Source of the DNA: Chenopodium formosanum
Lineage: Eukaryota; Streptophyta; Magnoliopsida; Caryophyllales; Amaranthaceae
DNA: 64,000 nt
Direction of reading: 5' to 3'
Assembly (NCBI GenBank): GCA_024500155.1
Contig: CM044877.1
Coordinates: 16,745,501 to 16,809,500, forward strand
Position 1 is the first letter of the stretch, and the number at the start of each line of letters is the position of its first letter. This document shows, piece after piece, positions 36,810 through 47,802 of the stretch. The notes beneath the pieces are model-generated. The model made no database searches and was not told the DNA's origin. It saw nothing but the letters and a program-made list of their open reading frames with translations. Made by a program: the position numbers and the translations under genes.

Positions 36810-36980
36810 ATGTTTCAAGATAACCAGGAAGATCAACCCGTCTTCACCTTTGAGGAAGACATGAGGATGATACAGGTGTACTTCATGTAAATTGTGGGGC
36901 TAGTGGTCCTCCTAATGGCTACATTAATTTACTTGCTAATCTACAAGTAAAGCCCGAAAATTACTTCGATGGAGCAGGGT
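36810..36980 (+). pseudogene. Second copy of the small antisense ORF (MFQDNQEDQ...) in LTR copy B
   Basis: ATG at 36810 in a CCACCATG context, antisense to the LTR. It reads MFQDNQEDQPVFTFEEDMRM and then departs: an insertion of about 21 bases adds IQVYFM and a stop at 36885-36887. Downstream, in the matching frame, CGASGPPNGYINLLANLQVK is followed by PENYFDGAG and a stop (~36980), so copy A's relationship is preserved. In the first 20 codons three of five differences from copy A are synonymous, too few to prove constraint. Confidence 0.45.
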
Positions 36981-37214
36981 AAAAATACACGTGGTGTTAA
37001 CTGTACTTCTATATTTTGTAATTATTGTAACATGTATTTTGGAAATTATGAATAAAAATCATTATCATTACTCGTTTTCTTCGTTTTAAACATCATTAAG
37101 TTATAAAAAATATTTAGCAAAATAATAATAATTATTTTAAAAAACAATAACTATAATAATAAAAGATAATAATAAGGATAATTACAAAAGTAGGATCAAA
37201 ATTTGGTGTCTACA

Positions 37215-37982
37215 GAAATGTAGAATTTCAACTCCGGAATTTGAATTTTATTAATTGAAATGAAATCCGCATATCCAAACGCAAACTTAATTAGCAAATT
37301 TGGAAAACAAATAATGACCTGTTTGAAAATAGGTAATTCATTTCGAATGATAGATTTGGCCTAAATCCTTTGTTTGGGAATCCAAAGAATTTGACAATGA
37401 ATTTGGCCAATTCCAGCCTACTTACTAAACCTCTTTACAACTTGGTTTTGTAAATTACTTAATTTGCCCTATCATTTTCAAATTCTCTCTTTTCTCTTGC
37501 GTATTCTCCAACTCTCTAATCCTTCCCTTTTTATGTCATATATATCAAATTTCACTTTTCTAGGGCTTGGTTCCCGATTTTTCCTATCCTCCATTGAAGC
37601 AGATTTGTGTGATCTCTCCTCCATTGAACTAGATTATTAAGCTCTTTCCTCCATTAAATTTTTCTCTCCTTTGTGGAAGTATACTCTCGATTAGGGATAA
37701 CAACATATCCAGACCCGACTCGGATTTGTAGATACATATCCGTGTTTGGTGGATAGGGATCTTTAGAATTTAGACTCTACGGATCCGGGTTGGATCCAAA
37801 TCCTGTGTGAAAAATGAATCTAGAAAGGGGTCTAAACAAAATATGCGTATAAAGTTTTGTTTACACGTGTTTTTTAATAAATATTATTTTACCGTAAGCC
37901 AATAAAGCTATCCATAACTTTTAACTCTCTAAGATAGTCTTTCAAAGGCTAATTAAACCCTAACAATACAATAACATTGTAC
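37215..37982. other. Non-coding repeat-like stretch
   Basis: Contains near-mirror AATTTGG/CCAAATT motifs (37250-37430), suggesting an old MITE, three CTCCATTGAA-type short repeats (37590-37660), and GGATCCGGGTTGGATCC-like motifs (37715-37800) recalling hAT subterminal repeats. No gene recognised. Confidence 0.4.
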
Positions 37983-38185
37983 TGTTGATAACTTGTTATT
38001 CGATACGATTTTAGGGCGATTTTGAACCTTCTTTACTTGATATATTGGCATTTTGGTTCACTTTTACTCTATTTTCGTGCAATTTTTGTGTATCCTTTGC
38101 TTCACGGGTTTTTAGTGTTTTGTTGAATTTTTAGGTCCAAAGACGACCATTTGAAACATATGGATGATAAGTCGAGAGACCCTTC

Positions 38186-38395
38186 ACGGCCGTGCCATGT
38201 CCTGCACGTCCGTGCAGCAGTGTTCCAGCAAGCTAAGCTTTCTTCCAGAGCTTGCACGACCGTGCAAGATCTCAGCACGTCCGTGCAAAACCTCTAGCAC
38301 GTCCTTGCAGTCTACACAGCCCAAAAAAGTATCAAGACTGATCTGTTTGTCTTGAGCTGCACGTCTGTGCACAACAGGCTACACGTCCGTGTAGA
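38186..38395. repeat. Seven dispersed GCACG(T/A)CCGTGC near-palindromes upstream of a TATA box
   Basis: CACGGCCGTGCC (38186), then GCACGTCCGTGC-type motifs at about 38203, 38253, 38277, 38297, 38361 and 38383. The TATA box TATAAATA (38448-38455) follows about 50 bp later. Each motif has arms GCACG/CGTGC around a 2-base centre. Confidence 0.8.
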
Positions 38396-38455
38396 CCTGT
38401 AGCCGTGCCCTACTCTTATTTTCTCCGTCTTTTTTATTTAGGGATCTTATAAATA

Positions 38456-39062
38456 TTTGGGGTTTAATTAAGGTGGCGAGGATGGTGGTTAACGGGGGGA
38501 ATTATTCAGAGATGGTAGGGGGATAGGCGAACAAGCTTTGCCGGCGTAGGGGATGGGGTTTGGGGGCTGGCTGGGCGCCGGTTGGGCACCATCGCGAGGG
38601 GAGAATGGTTTTTTCGAGTTGTGGGTGGGGTTTTAGGGTTGGGGGAAGATGGTTTCGAGAAGTAGAAGGGAGGCAAAAGGAAGGGGAGTGGCTACCCGCC
38701 GGTGGGGGTAGGGGGGACTGGGAAAGTGGCCGACGCAAATGTTCAGGTGGATTCCAGAGCAGCTGGGGTTAGGCTGTGGTGGTGGCCATGGGGGGTTTTT
38801 TTATTTTTATTTTTTGATTATTAATTAAATATTTATTTTAAAATTTAAATAATTTTTAAATGACGACCAATTATAGGTTGCCACCTGGCAAATTAAGTCT
38901 AAATGACTAACGGATTTAACGTCCGTTAATCATTTGGGCATTTTGTAAAATTTTTGATAAATTCAGAGACATATGGTGAATTTGAAAATTGTTGTGGGTA
39001 TATGGTGAATAAAAAAAATAACTTAGGGGCATTTGGTGAAATTTCCGTTTATATATATATAT
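38456..39062. other. G-rich block and probable Mutator-like end
   Basis: 38470-38800 is unusually G-rich, with frames open on both strands that are low complexity. From 38860, CCACCTGGCAAATTAAG, TTAACGTCCGTTAA and GGGGCATTTGGTGAAATTTCC (ending ~39049) resemble the right TIR of a Mutator-like element. The matching left TIR was not found. Confidence 0.45.
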
Positions 39063-39441
39063 AGAATTGAGATCATGTGAGAACCAAGGTGAATAATAGG
39101 AACTAGGAACCAATCTCAGCCTTCAATCGTGCTCCATCTGACGGCTCACATCTCACCCGCTTTCATTAATGGTATTTTCGTAATTTCCCTGATTTTCAAA
39201 CTTTTTTCTAGTTTTTTAACTTTTAAGGCAATTTCATTTACTTTATGACTGATTTCATTTACTTTATTAACTTTTCATTTACTTTTTAGAAATGAAACTG
39301 GGAATCAGTTTGTAACATTCAAATGTTACGAAAATGCCATTAATGACACGGGAAGCATGTGAGCTGTCCGATTAACATGATTTAAGGGCCTAGATTAGTT
39401 CCTAGTTCTTATTTTAGCCTTGGTTCTCATTATAACTTGGT

Positions 39442-39444
<3 letters not shown>
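39063..39444. mobile_element. TIR MITE in a (TA)n context
   Basis: Left AGAATTGAGATCATGTGAGA then ACCAAGG, GAACTAGGAACCAATCT; right complement GGACCAAGTTATAATGAGAA then ACCAAGG, GAACTAGGAACTAATCT. Inverted repeats are about 60 bp. It is flanked by TA repeats on both sides, so it probably inserted at TA. Confidence 0.75.

Positions 39445-39538
<94 letters not shown>
39445..39538. repeat. (TA)n microsatellite
   Basis: About 47 TA dinucleotides directly after the MITE end, with a short TATATATATATA on its other side (39051-39062). The expansion may derive from the insertion site. Confidence 0.9.
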
Positions 39539-39540
<2 letters not shown>

Positions 39541-40114
39541 AAGGAAAGATCTAAAGTTAGGTAAGTCTTTTTTTTTGTTAATATTGTATACTAATACATA
39601 TATATAAATTAAATGGAAATTATGTATTTTTGGTAACACCTGTGAGGAGGGTAGCCCATTGTAAGGAGGGTGATCCCATCGTAAGGGGTATTCTCCTTAA
39701 ATGCCTGATAAGTGACTTTTCTGTCACTTTTACGGTGATTATTGAGTCGCTTTTCGGCTTATATTTCCAATAAATTACCCCTTTTTGTCCTTTATTTCTT
39801 TATTTACTTATTCTCGTCTTTTATCTTGATTTCGAGTATTTAAGTAGTTTTTAATAGTTTTTAGCTTATTTTCTTAATTTATTTAATTTATCTTATTTTC
39901 TTTGTTTTTATTTTTAGTTTTTAGTTCTTGTTATTTAATAAGTTCCTAGTTTCTTTTATTTTCTTATTTTATTTTATTTTCATATTTGTTTTACTTTATT
40001 TTATATAATTTCTTTTGATTTTATTTTTTAAGTTTATTTTATTCTATTTTATTTCATTTTTATTTTATTTTATCTTCCAATTCACCCTCGTGTTTTTGTT
40101 GTAGGTCGAGTTTA

Positions 40115-40663
40115 GTGTTTTGGGTTTTAAAGTCTTGTGCGAGTTCAAAGTCCGGGGTTCGAGGCACAAGCTCCCAAGCAAACTGCTGCCCTGTTGCTGC
40201 CAGCTTAAACATCACCACCCCACACCTTAACCTCCACCACACCAGTCACACACCCATCTCCCCTGCTCCCTGCTCTCCCTCACGCAAAACAGCCCAACAA
40301 CAACAACACGCAGCACCACCACTTACCACCACACACCACGCAGCACCAGCCACCACACGCGCACTTCACCCAGCAACCAACACCAGCACCTCACCATCAG
40401 CCACCTCCAATCAACCTCCGCCAAAACCGCCAATCGCCTATCAATCACCAATTAAACCAAACTCCCTCGCAATCGCATCTCCCCTGTTTCACCTCGCAAC
40501 ACCACCATTACACCAGCCACCACAAAACCGCCTCCAATCGCACCTCCCCTGCTCCCTCAATAACAGCAACCACCACGCGATTCTCACCAACAAACCCAAT
40601 TACAGCAGCCACGATTTGTCCCAACTCATCCCCGCATCACCAAACCGCAATCAATTGGCTTGA
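40115..40663 (+). other. 182-codon low-complexity open frame in an LTR leader
   Basis: Begins MFWVLKSCASSKSGVRG and continues Pro/Thr/Ser/His/Gln-rich (QQQQHAAPPLTTTHHAAP). The C+A-rich composition alone explains the lack of stops. It lies upstream of the TATA box at 41187 within the Athila-like region. I do not regard it as a proven gene. Confidence 0.4.
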
Positions 40664-42125
40664 ATTCGAAATTGCAGCAACCCATATCATCGCGGCCAAG
40701 CAGCCCTGTCAGAAAGCGCACGAGATTGAGTCCAAATTCAGGTCGAGGCAGAAGCTATGTGCGACCTCTGTGCGGCTTCTTCGCGGGCGCGCATTCATGG
40801 GTCAATCACGAGCTTTTCACGTGATTTTTAATGAGAATTGAACGGTTTTGATTGACGCTTGATTGATGACGATGAGGATTGACGGTGGTGATTGAGAGAT
40901 GATTGATGATGCGTGATGGTGATGATGGATAGAAAACCAGAGCAGCCAAAATCGAAAGGGGAAGGAAAGGGGGAAGCTGATTTTTGTTTTTCGTGGGTTG
41001 GTTCTGTTTTGGGGAAATGGTGGGTTTTGTTTTCTGTTTTCCTTTTTCTTTTCATTTTCTTTTATTTCATTTTATTTTTAGTTTAGTTTTATTTTTGGTT
41101 TTAAGTTTAGTTATTTTAATTATTTTAGTTTAGTTTTTATTTCTTTTTAGTTTTCTCTTTTAATTTATTTTATTTTAGCCTTGTATTATAAATACCCCTT
41201 TGGGGTTATTTTCTAAAACATTCACTTAACATTATTTTAGATTAGATAACATTAGTTTAGCCTTTATTTTCTCTCTCTTAGGGTTACGAGTAGTTTAGAG
41301 AGAGAAAGATGGGATTTTTCATGGAGTTTTTTGGGATTTTGGAGAAGCAAATTTGTGGATTTTTCCTCTCATAAATTCAATGAGTTTTCCTAACTTTCTC
41401 TCACCTTTATTGCTTTCATTTATTATTGTTTTTGCTTATTTATTTGTTGATTTGAGTAGTTTAATTAGTTTAGTTGTTGATTCTTGCCTTTATTATTATT
41501 TTATCTTGTTTTCCATATTTTTGTTCATTATGTTAGTTTAGGTTTTGTTCTAGGGAAATGGATGAAGGTTATGTTAATTAATTTGATGATTGATTGTGGT
41601 TAGTATGAAATTGTTTCTTGATTATTGTGTATGGATGATGCTTTTATGGATTAGAATCTTTCTAGCTAATTGATTCTATGCTTTTAATTGTGTTTTCAAT
41701 CAATTGTGCGAAAGTGAGTTGTTTGAGAACCCTAAATTCCTCCATATCTTTGCTAGGCTAGTTGCACGAGAGTGAATTAGTTTAGTAGGATTATTAACAT
41801 GGTTAATTGCGCGAGAGTGAGTTAAATGTGTAAATCGTCCTAATTGAGGTCATTTTCATCTAATTATTTGATGTTGTTGAATGCATTGGTGTAATTGGAT
41901 TCCACTTTCCCTAGTTTTAGTTATTTGCTCTTAGTAGTGTTTAGTTGAACCGTTCTTTACCTCACAAGCTTTCCTAGTAGTCTAATTAGCATAGATTGAT
42001 ACACTTAGTCCTTTTGGGTTCGACCCTTTACTTACCCCTATACTCGTATTAGGGTAGTTTAGGTATTATAAATTGTTAATTTGATTAGGGTCAGTAGAAC
42101 CAACGACCTATTCAACCCCGATCAA

Positions 42126-43553
42126 TGCCCATGACCACTTAAAAGCCTAGGACTTTACACTTGTTAGGGTGTAGTAGGATTTGAATTCCTGACTGTTTAG
42201 GGGACCTTGAATTAGAACTGATTCTATCATTACGCTTTTTTGTAAGAAACAAGTAGGAGTCGCCAATGAGTTTTAGGAAAAACTCATAAACCTCGTTCAT
42301 GTCTTTCTTCCATGTGGAGTTCATGGAATAAATCATAAGTTTACCTATGCCCAAATTGGTCTATAAACCAGAAATGAGTTCGGGAGCGAGGGTACTAAAA
42401 TAATTTTTCTTTTAAAGGGGAATCGTTATCCTAGCCCTAGTGCGGCCTCTACTAGCTCTTCCTTTTTTACAATTTCATCACCAAACAATATATGCAACGC
42501 GATACCTAAAACTATGTTAGTTGATTTTATTTACAAGCATTAATTCACGTAGGAATTACATCGTAATGTCGTTATTCTTATTTAATCAAATTCGTGAAAA
42601 GAACAAGAAAATAAACAAGATTCGCCTTGGCTTAAGTGATCAACCAACAATTATTTAATTCAATTCTAATCTTTATTTAACGCAAGATACTATATGTGGA
42701 ATTGATTAATTAATTATTTTAAAGGTGATCAAACAACACTAATTAATTAATTAAAGTCCTTTTAAACAAGAAAATAAAAGTGATTTAACTAAGTGCTCGG
42801 GAATTTACCACTTCTCTTTGCTAGATCTCCGTTTAAAACACTTATGGACTCCTTCTTGTTGGGGAGCCTCCACCGTAGTAACAAAGTATCAAAAAGGTGA
42901 GTGTTTAGGACAAGAGGGCTAGGTTGCACAAGTTCAAAAGTATTTCGCCAGAGTTTTAGGTTAATTTTTGTCTGTTTAAGCCTTGATCTAAGCTCGTATT
43001 TACAGGGAATGATTAGGTTTAGGGTTTCGAGCATTCTGCCGCAGCAGGTGTCGCGCGCAACAGGATGAGTTGCGCGCGACATCCCAGCGCAAGTGATTGA
43101 GTTGCGCTGCTATGTGCTGCGCAACTAATTGTCTTGCGCGCGGCTTTATGGTAAGATTCGATTTTATATTTTTCGTATAATTCTGAATCTTCCGCAGCGC
43201 AACTCTGGGGGTTGCGCTGGGCGTCGCGCGCAACTGAATTAGTTGCGCGTGGCAGCCTAGCGCGCCTCTTTGAGATGCACGCGGCTTTTTCTGCGGCAGC
43301 ACTAAGATTTAACCTAGGCGCTCCTAAATCTGTCATTATTAGGTTTTAAGCACGGGCTTAAGCCTAATTATGATCGGGTTTAGTTAATTGGACCTTTGTT
43401 TTGGCTTTTTCTTTAATTTGGGCTAGTCTTTTGTGTTTTGTGGCTTAACCAATCATCCATAAGTATTCTTCACTTCGATCCAACACGAAAATGGTTTTAT
43501 TTATTGTCATTGCACTTCCTGTCGGGACAGGAGGCCAAAAGTAGATGTCTACA
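42126..43553 (-). mobile_element. LTR (1428 bp, family X) on the minus strand
   Basis: Read on the minus strand it starts TGTAGACATCTACTTTTGGCC (43553) and ends GGTCATGGGCA (42126). A purine-rich AGGAAGTGGGATCCCCC stretch sits just upstream (43558-43580), as expected of a polypurine tract before a 3' LTR. It is collinear with the copy that begins at 45074. GC-rich dyads (43029-43275) precede TGTAAATA at 43004-42997. No target duplication was identified. Confidence 0.75.
43029..43275 (-). repeat. GTTGCGCGC dyad cluster in the family X LTR
   Basis: Perfect 12-bp inverted repeat GTCGCGCGCAAC (43050-43061) and 43069-43080 with a 7-base loop, plus many TTGCGCTG, GCGCAACT and TTGCGCGCGGC variants. 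A TATA-like TGTAAATA lies about 25 bp further along on the minus strand. The equivalent cluster in the sister copy is at 63385-63470. Confidence 0.8.
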
Positions 43554-43725
43554 CCCATCGTGGGGGATCCCACTTCCTCTATGCCCATGCACAAATTCTA
43601 TGCTACTCCAAGAGTATCGTGTGCATGGTACTTTAGGTTTATAAATTTATGTTATTTTAATATGAACTTCTTGTTATTTTAATTTATATACATGTTATTT
43701 TAAAATAAGTATATGTTATTTTATA

Positions 43726-44746
43726 GGAAAATTTGCCACTATTAATCCCAACTTTGCCTCATTTGCCAATAATAATCCCTACTTTCGATTATTCACTATC
43801 ACTCCCAACTTTATACCCTATTAATTTCTATTGCACCCAATCGGTCATCCAACCTAATATTACAGGTTACAAGACACGTGTAAGCCTATAATTGGTTTTA
43901 GAAAATAAAAAAAAAACCCCATAAACTACTCATGCCTAACCCGGAAAACACCACACCCCCCACCCTGCCGGAAAATCGGCCCCATCCCCAAAAACCCCTC
44001 CCCCGCTACCGGAAACCACCGCCCAGCCCTCCCCTCCCTCGAAACCCTCCCCTTCCCTTCCCCCACCCCCGAAAACCTTTCCCTTGCTGCCGAAAACTGC
44101 CGCTCAACCCCCCTTCCTCGAAACCCATCCCTTCCCTTCCCCCACCCCCAAAAACCCGTCCCCGAAAACCCTTCCCCCGCTATCGAAAAACAACGCCCAA
44201 CCCTCCCCCTTTCCTCGAAACCCACCCCTTCCCTTCCCCCGCCCCTTCTGCCGGAAAACAATGCCCAGTCCTCCCCCTTCCCTCGAAACCCACCCCTTTC
44301 CCTTCCCCCACCCTCGATTTCACCCCCTTCCCCAACAATCAGCCACGAAAACCAACTATGTGGGTGGTTTTGAGGGTCGGGGATGGGTGGTGGAGAAAGG
44401 TCGGTGGTTTTTGGTTGAAGTCAGAGGTTGGCCGACCGTTTCCAGTGGAATTGAGAGTTGGGGTTAGGGTTCTGGCGGGATTGAGGGTGGTGGTGGTGGA
44501 AGTGGCTGTGGTTTTTTTTTATTATTTTTTTTTTGTTTATTTTTTTTTTAAAAAAAAATTAAACCAATAAGGTTGCGACACTTGTGCAACTAATCACAAG
44601 TCAGCAAAATACTTGTTCAACCGGTTCCAAGTCATTTGGGTGCAATAGAAATTAATCCCATACAAAGTTGGGAGTGATAGTGATGAATAATCAAAAGTAG
44701 AGATTATTATTGGCGGACGAGGCAAAGTTGGGAGGGCAATTTTTCC
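43726..44746. mobile_element. Mutator-like non-autonomous TIR element (1021 bp)
   Basis: Inverted repeats of about 110 bp begin GGAAAATTTGCC (left) and, complemented, GGAAAAATTGCC (right), and share CCAATAATAATC and ATTCACTATCACTCCCAACTT. The perfect 9-bp duplication TATTTTATA (43717-43725 and 44747-44755) proves the ends. The interior (43930-44500) is C-rich with a four-fold repeat of a roughly 60-90 bp unit (CTCGAAACCCACCCCTTCCC). Confidence 0.92.
43932..44570 (+). other. 212-codon proline-rich open frame inside the Mutator-like element
   Basis: Starts MPNPENTTPPTLPENRPHPQ. Residues 1-140 are Pro/Arg/Lys-rich repeats; the tail becomes Val/Gly-rich and ends in Phe-rich sequence coded by the T-tract. 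The repeats and composition can explain the open frame, and the reverse strand is also open (43926-44261). It could be a captured hydroxyproline-rich or extensin-like fragment; unproven. Confidence 0.35.
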
Positions 44747-44755
44747 TATTTTATA

Positions 44756-45073
44756 TTTTCATTTTTTTTTCTCAACATTGATCCTTTCGCTGTACTCTAG
44801 ATTTATAAAATAATGTTATTTTGATGTGAATCTTTTATTATTTCAATTTATATATATGTTGTTTTTAAAATAAATACATGTTATTTTTATAAATGCATTT
44901 TTTTTATGCACGATGTTGAAGTAAATAAGTGAATAACATATTATTTTAGTAAAATAACATACTATTTTAGTAAAATAACACAAGGTTTTAAACAAAATAA
45001 CGTAAGATTTAGGCAAAATAACTCAAGTATATAGGGTATGGAGTATTATGATCCAGGAGTATAAAATACTAAT
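44756..45073. other. A+T-rich DNA with AAAATAAC repeats
   Basis: Several AAAATAACA units here and GTTATTTT units at 43635-43720 face each other. ATACTCC-type ends (43611 and 45055) suggest an older TIR element that was the target of the Mutator-like insertion. No gene. Confidence 0.4.
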
Positions 45074-45656
45074 TGATGCCCATGACCCTTTAAAAGCCTA
45101 GGATTTTACACTTTTTAGGGTGTATTAGGATTTGAATTCTTGGCTATTTGGGAGACCATTAGTCATTACTTTTTTTCTATAAGTAAACAATAGAGAGTTG
45201 CCAATGAGTTTTAGGAATATTTAAGGGATATTTAACACGAATCATAAGTTTACCCCATGCCGAAAGTAATATAAATGAGTTCGGGAGTGAGGGTACTAAG
45301 ATAACATTCATGTTTGAGGGGAATCGCCATCCTAGCCCTAGTACGGCCTTTACTAGCTCTTTCTTTTTTCACAATTTCATTACCAAATAATATATGCAAC
45401 TAATGCGATTCCTAAAAACTAAGTTATTAGTTGATTTTATTTACAAGCATCGATCACAAAAAGTCTACATTAACGAATGTCATTATTCATTTTTAATTAA
45501 AATTCGTGAAAGGAACAAGAAATAAACAATATTCGCCTTGACTTAGGTGATAATAAAACAATTTTTTTTTGAGACAAATCCCTAACAGGGCACTTAAACT
45601 TCATTCATAGAGATATCAGATTCCAAGAGAGTTACAATGCTAGCAAGAAAATTTGA

Positions 45657-47262
45657 CTACCAAACATAAGTTCCCACCTCCCAAGGCATACAATGAGCTA
45701 AGGCATGGGCCACTTTATTCCCATCTCTATGAACAAATCCCCAAGAAACAAACTCAAACAAACCAACAACATGATAAATCTCATCAATGACAAGGTGTAA
45801 GGAACTATTCCCTCGCTTTCGTGATGTAATTGCAGCAATCAAGCTCTGACAGTCACTCTCCACCATCACACGTCTAAACCCATACTCAGCAGCAGTTTTG
45901 AGTCCAAGCAGCAAGGCCATGGCTTCAGCTACATCAGGTAGCCATCGTTCCTCTAATCTCCACGCCACATCAAGCATTGCAATCCCCTTGCTATCACGAA
46001 CCACATCCCCAGCAGATGCACCCCTACCCTAAGCAGACCCAACATCAACATTAAGCTTGACAATATCACTCCTTGGTGGCTTCCATTTAGCACGAATTCT
46101 GCTCCTGACAGTCAACCCTTTATCTTCCGGTTGCAGCTTACTCACTAGCTTGGTGACATACTCTAAAGAAGCCTTGGGGTCACAAGAAACTCCCTCAAAT
46201 AGCCATTTATTTCTTGCTGTCCAAATTGACCAGCAGAGAGTCATGAACATCCCATGATCCTTACTTGGCAACTTCTCTAAAAAGTACAATGCCATGTCCC
46301 CGAAGCTAAGAAACGGACCTCCATCATCACATTGCAAGCCACTCTCATCCCATATCAATCTCGTGATGACACAATCCCTCAAACAGTGTAATTCTGATTC
46401 TTCATTAGCGTTACACAGAGTACATACAGGGCTTTTATCACGAAGCTTCTTACTCAAGCCCTTTAATGTAGGAAGAGCCCCACAACAAGCCCTCCAAAAG
46501 AACAATTTAATCATAGGAAAAGTATTGACATGCCATAATTTATTCCAGAAATTTGAAGGAGAAGAAGTAGAAGTTGCATTCTCCACCTCATAATCTCCAA
46601 AGATAGCCCAATATGCAGATTTAACTGTGTCCTCCCCGCTTTTATGAAGGTCCAAGCACACCGAATCCTCCGGAAGCCGAAAGCTAATAAGGATGCTAAG
46701 AATACACTCACATTCAAAAGGAAGGAAGATCGATTTTATGAGCGGAGCATTCCAAGAAGCCGAAGCAAGGTGTATTAAGTCACAAACACGCATATCTTCA
46801 GACCAATTCCCCCTAGGAGATAGAATCCGACGAGATTGAGTCCCCGGTAACCAAGGACTATGCCACACCGAAACATTAAGGCCATCTCCAATTCGACACC
46901 TTAAACCACGCTTGACCACCCATTTCGCTCCCCATATCCCCCTCCACGTATAACTCGGAGTACTTCCTAACTCCGAATCAAGAAACGAACCTACAGGGAA
47001 ATAGCGAGCTTTCAGCATTCTTGCCACTAAGGTGTCCAGATATTGCAATAGCCTCCACGCTTGTTTACCCAAGAGAGCCGCATTGAACAATTTAAAATCT
47101 TTAAAACCTAAGCCACCTTTCATCTTTGGCTCACAAAGTTTCTTCCAAGCTACCCAATGTATCTTCTGCTCACCCTTCTTTTGCCCCCACCAAAAATTAG
47201 CCACCAACGATCGCAATTCATCACAAAAAGAGGAAGGAAATTTAAAAACATTCATCGCGTAT
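45657..47262 (-). pseudogene. LINE ORF2, zf-RVT and RNase H domains with one in-frame stop
   Basis: Resumes after the CACTA fragment with YAMNVFKFPSSFCDELRSLV. The zf-RVT region has FWNKLWHVNTFPMIKLFFWR and CTLCNANEESELHCLRDC. RNase H begins VKLNVD and is interrupted by TAG at 46029-46031, then continues in the same frame: EAMALLLGL, VESDCQSL, VHRDGNKVAHALA. Only one lesion in about 530 codons. Confidence 0.9.
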
Positions 47263-47802
47263 ACTAGTAGAAAAATACAATAAGGCACCCCCATAAAGGC
47301 ACCGGTTCAGGCCAAACCGGTGTCCTAAACCGGCCCAAAATTGGCGCAATTTTACACAAATAGAAAAGGCACCGGTTCAGCCCAAACCGGTGCCAAAAAT
47401 AAAAAGGGCACCAGTTTGAACCGGTGCCAATTGAATCGGTGCCTTATTTTTTAAAAAAAAAACGCGCCCTACCTATACTTTCTTTCTTCTTCCTTCTCTC
47501 TTTCTTCACTGTTTCATTCATTCATTCGAGCCCTAAGCTCTCCAATTTCGTTCTCCATTTTCCCACCACCATTACCTCTTCCACCGTCGCCGACCACCAG
47601 CCCCACCTTTCTCTTTCTCACCTGACCGGGTTTTCCCCCCTGTTCCTTCTCTTTCTCTGTTCAACTTCAAGAGGGTTGTGAAGGTGTAGAAGCTAAGTCG
47701 CGCCACCACCTGCTCGCCGCGCCGCAGTGCTTCTGCTGCCCTGTAGTCGCCGCGCCGTGCCCTCCTTTACCACCTGCTGCTGCCCTCCTCCACCACCTGC
47801 TC
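47263..47802. mobile_element. CACTA (En/Spm-like) element fragment inside the LINE
   Basis: Left end (C)ACTAGTAGAAAAATACAA with subterminal GGCACCGGTT/AACCGGTGCC repeats (about seven ACCGGT or near variants in 47295-47440) is typical of plant CACTA termini. The right 350 bp is C/T- and then GC-rich and lacks the expected inverted end. No 3-bp duplication was found, so the right part appears deleted. It splits the RT thumb region at a Pro codon. Confidence 0.7.

Larger units (their letters stand above)
30731..37214 (-). mobile_element. ~5.1 kb LTR (copy B), inverted relative to copy A, containing a hAT element
   Basis: Read on the minus strand it begins TGTAGACACCAAATTTTGATC at 37214 and ends CAGGGACCACA at 30731, parallel to copy A throughout (including GAACGGGC, GGTGGCGACTC, the dyad and the TATA box). 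Without the nested hAT (1365 bp plus duplication) it is about 5.1 kb. No 5-bp duplication joins the ends (CCCGG versus GAAAT), so one end may be truncated or recombined. Two (TA)n tracts have expanded inside it. Confidence 0.75.
37983..42125 (+). mobile_element. Athila-like LTR region, composite, with nested insertions
   Basis: Begins TGTTGATAACTTGTTATTCG; the right limit is near CAACCCCGATCA (42113-42124). Two promoter-like modules occur: GCACGTCCGTGC dyads then TATAAATA at 38448, and TATAAATA at 41187-41194 followed by a leader with GAGAGAGAAAG. This suggests two LTRs or one LTR split by others. GCACG(A/T)CCGTGC motifs are, from memory, common in Athila-type LTRs. The end part (41700-42125) has repeated CGCGAGAGTGAGTTA-like phrases. 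No gag-pol and no matching target duplication were found. Confidence 0.5.

Noticed and set aside
30731..37214. Copy B as a simple solo LTR with a target duplication
   Set aside because: The flanking five bases (CCCGG and GAAAT) do not match, so at least one end is altered.
40115..40663. 182-codon frame as a real gene
   Set aside because: Low-complexity C+A-rich sequence inside an LTR-like region. No domain was recognised, and composition explains the lack of stops.
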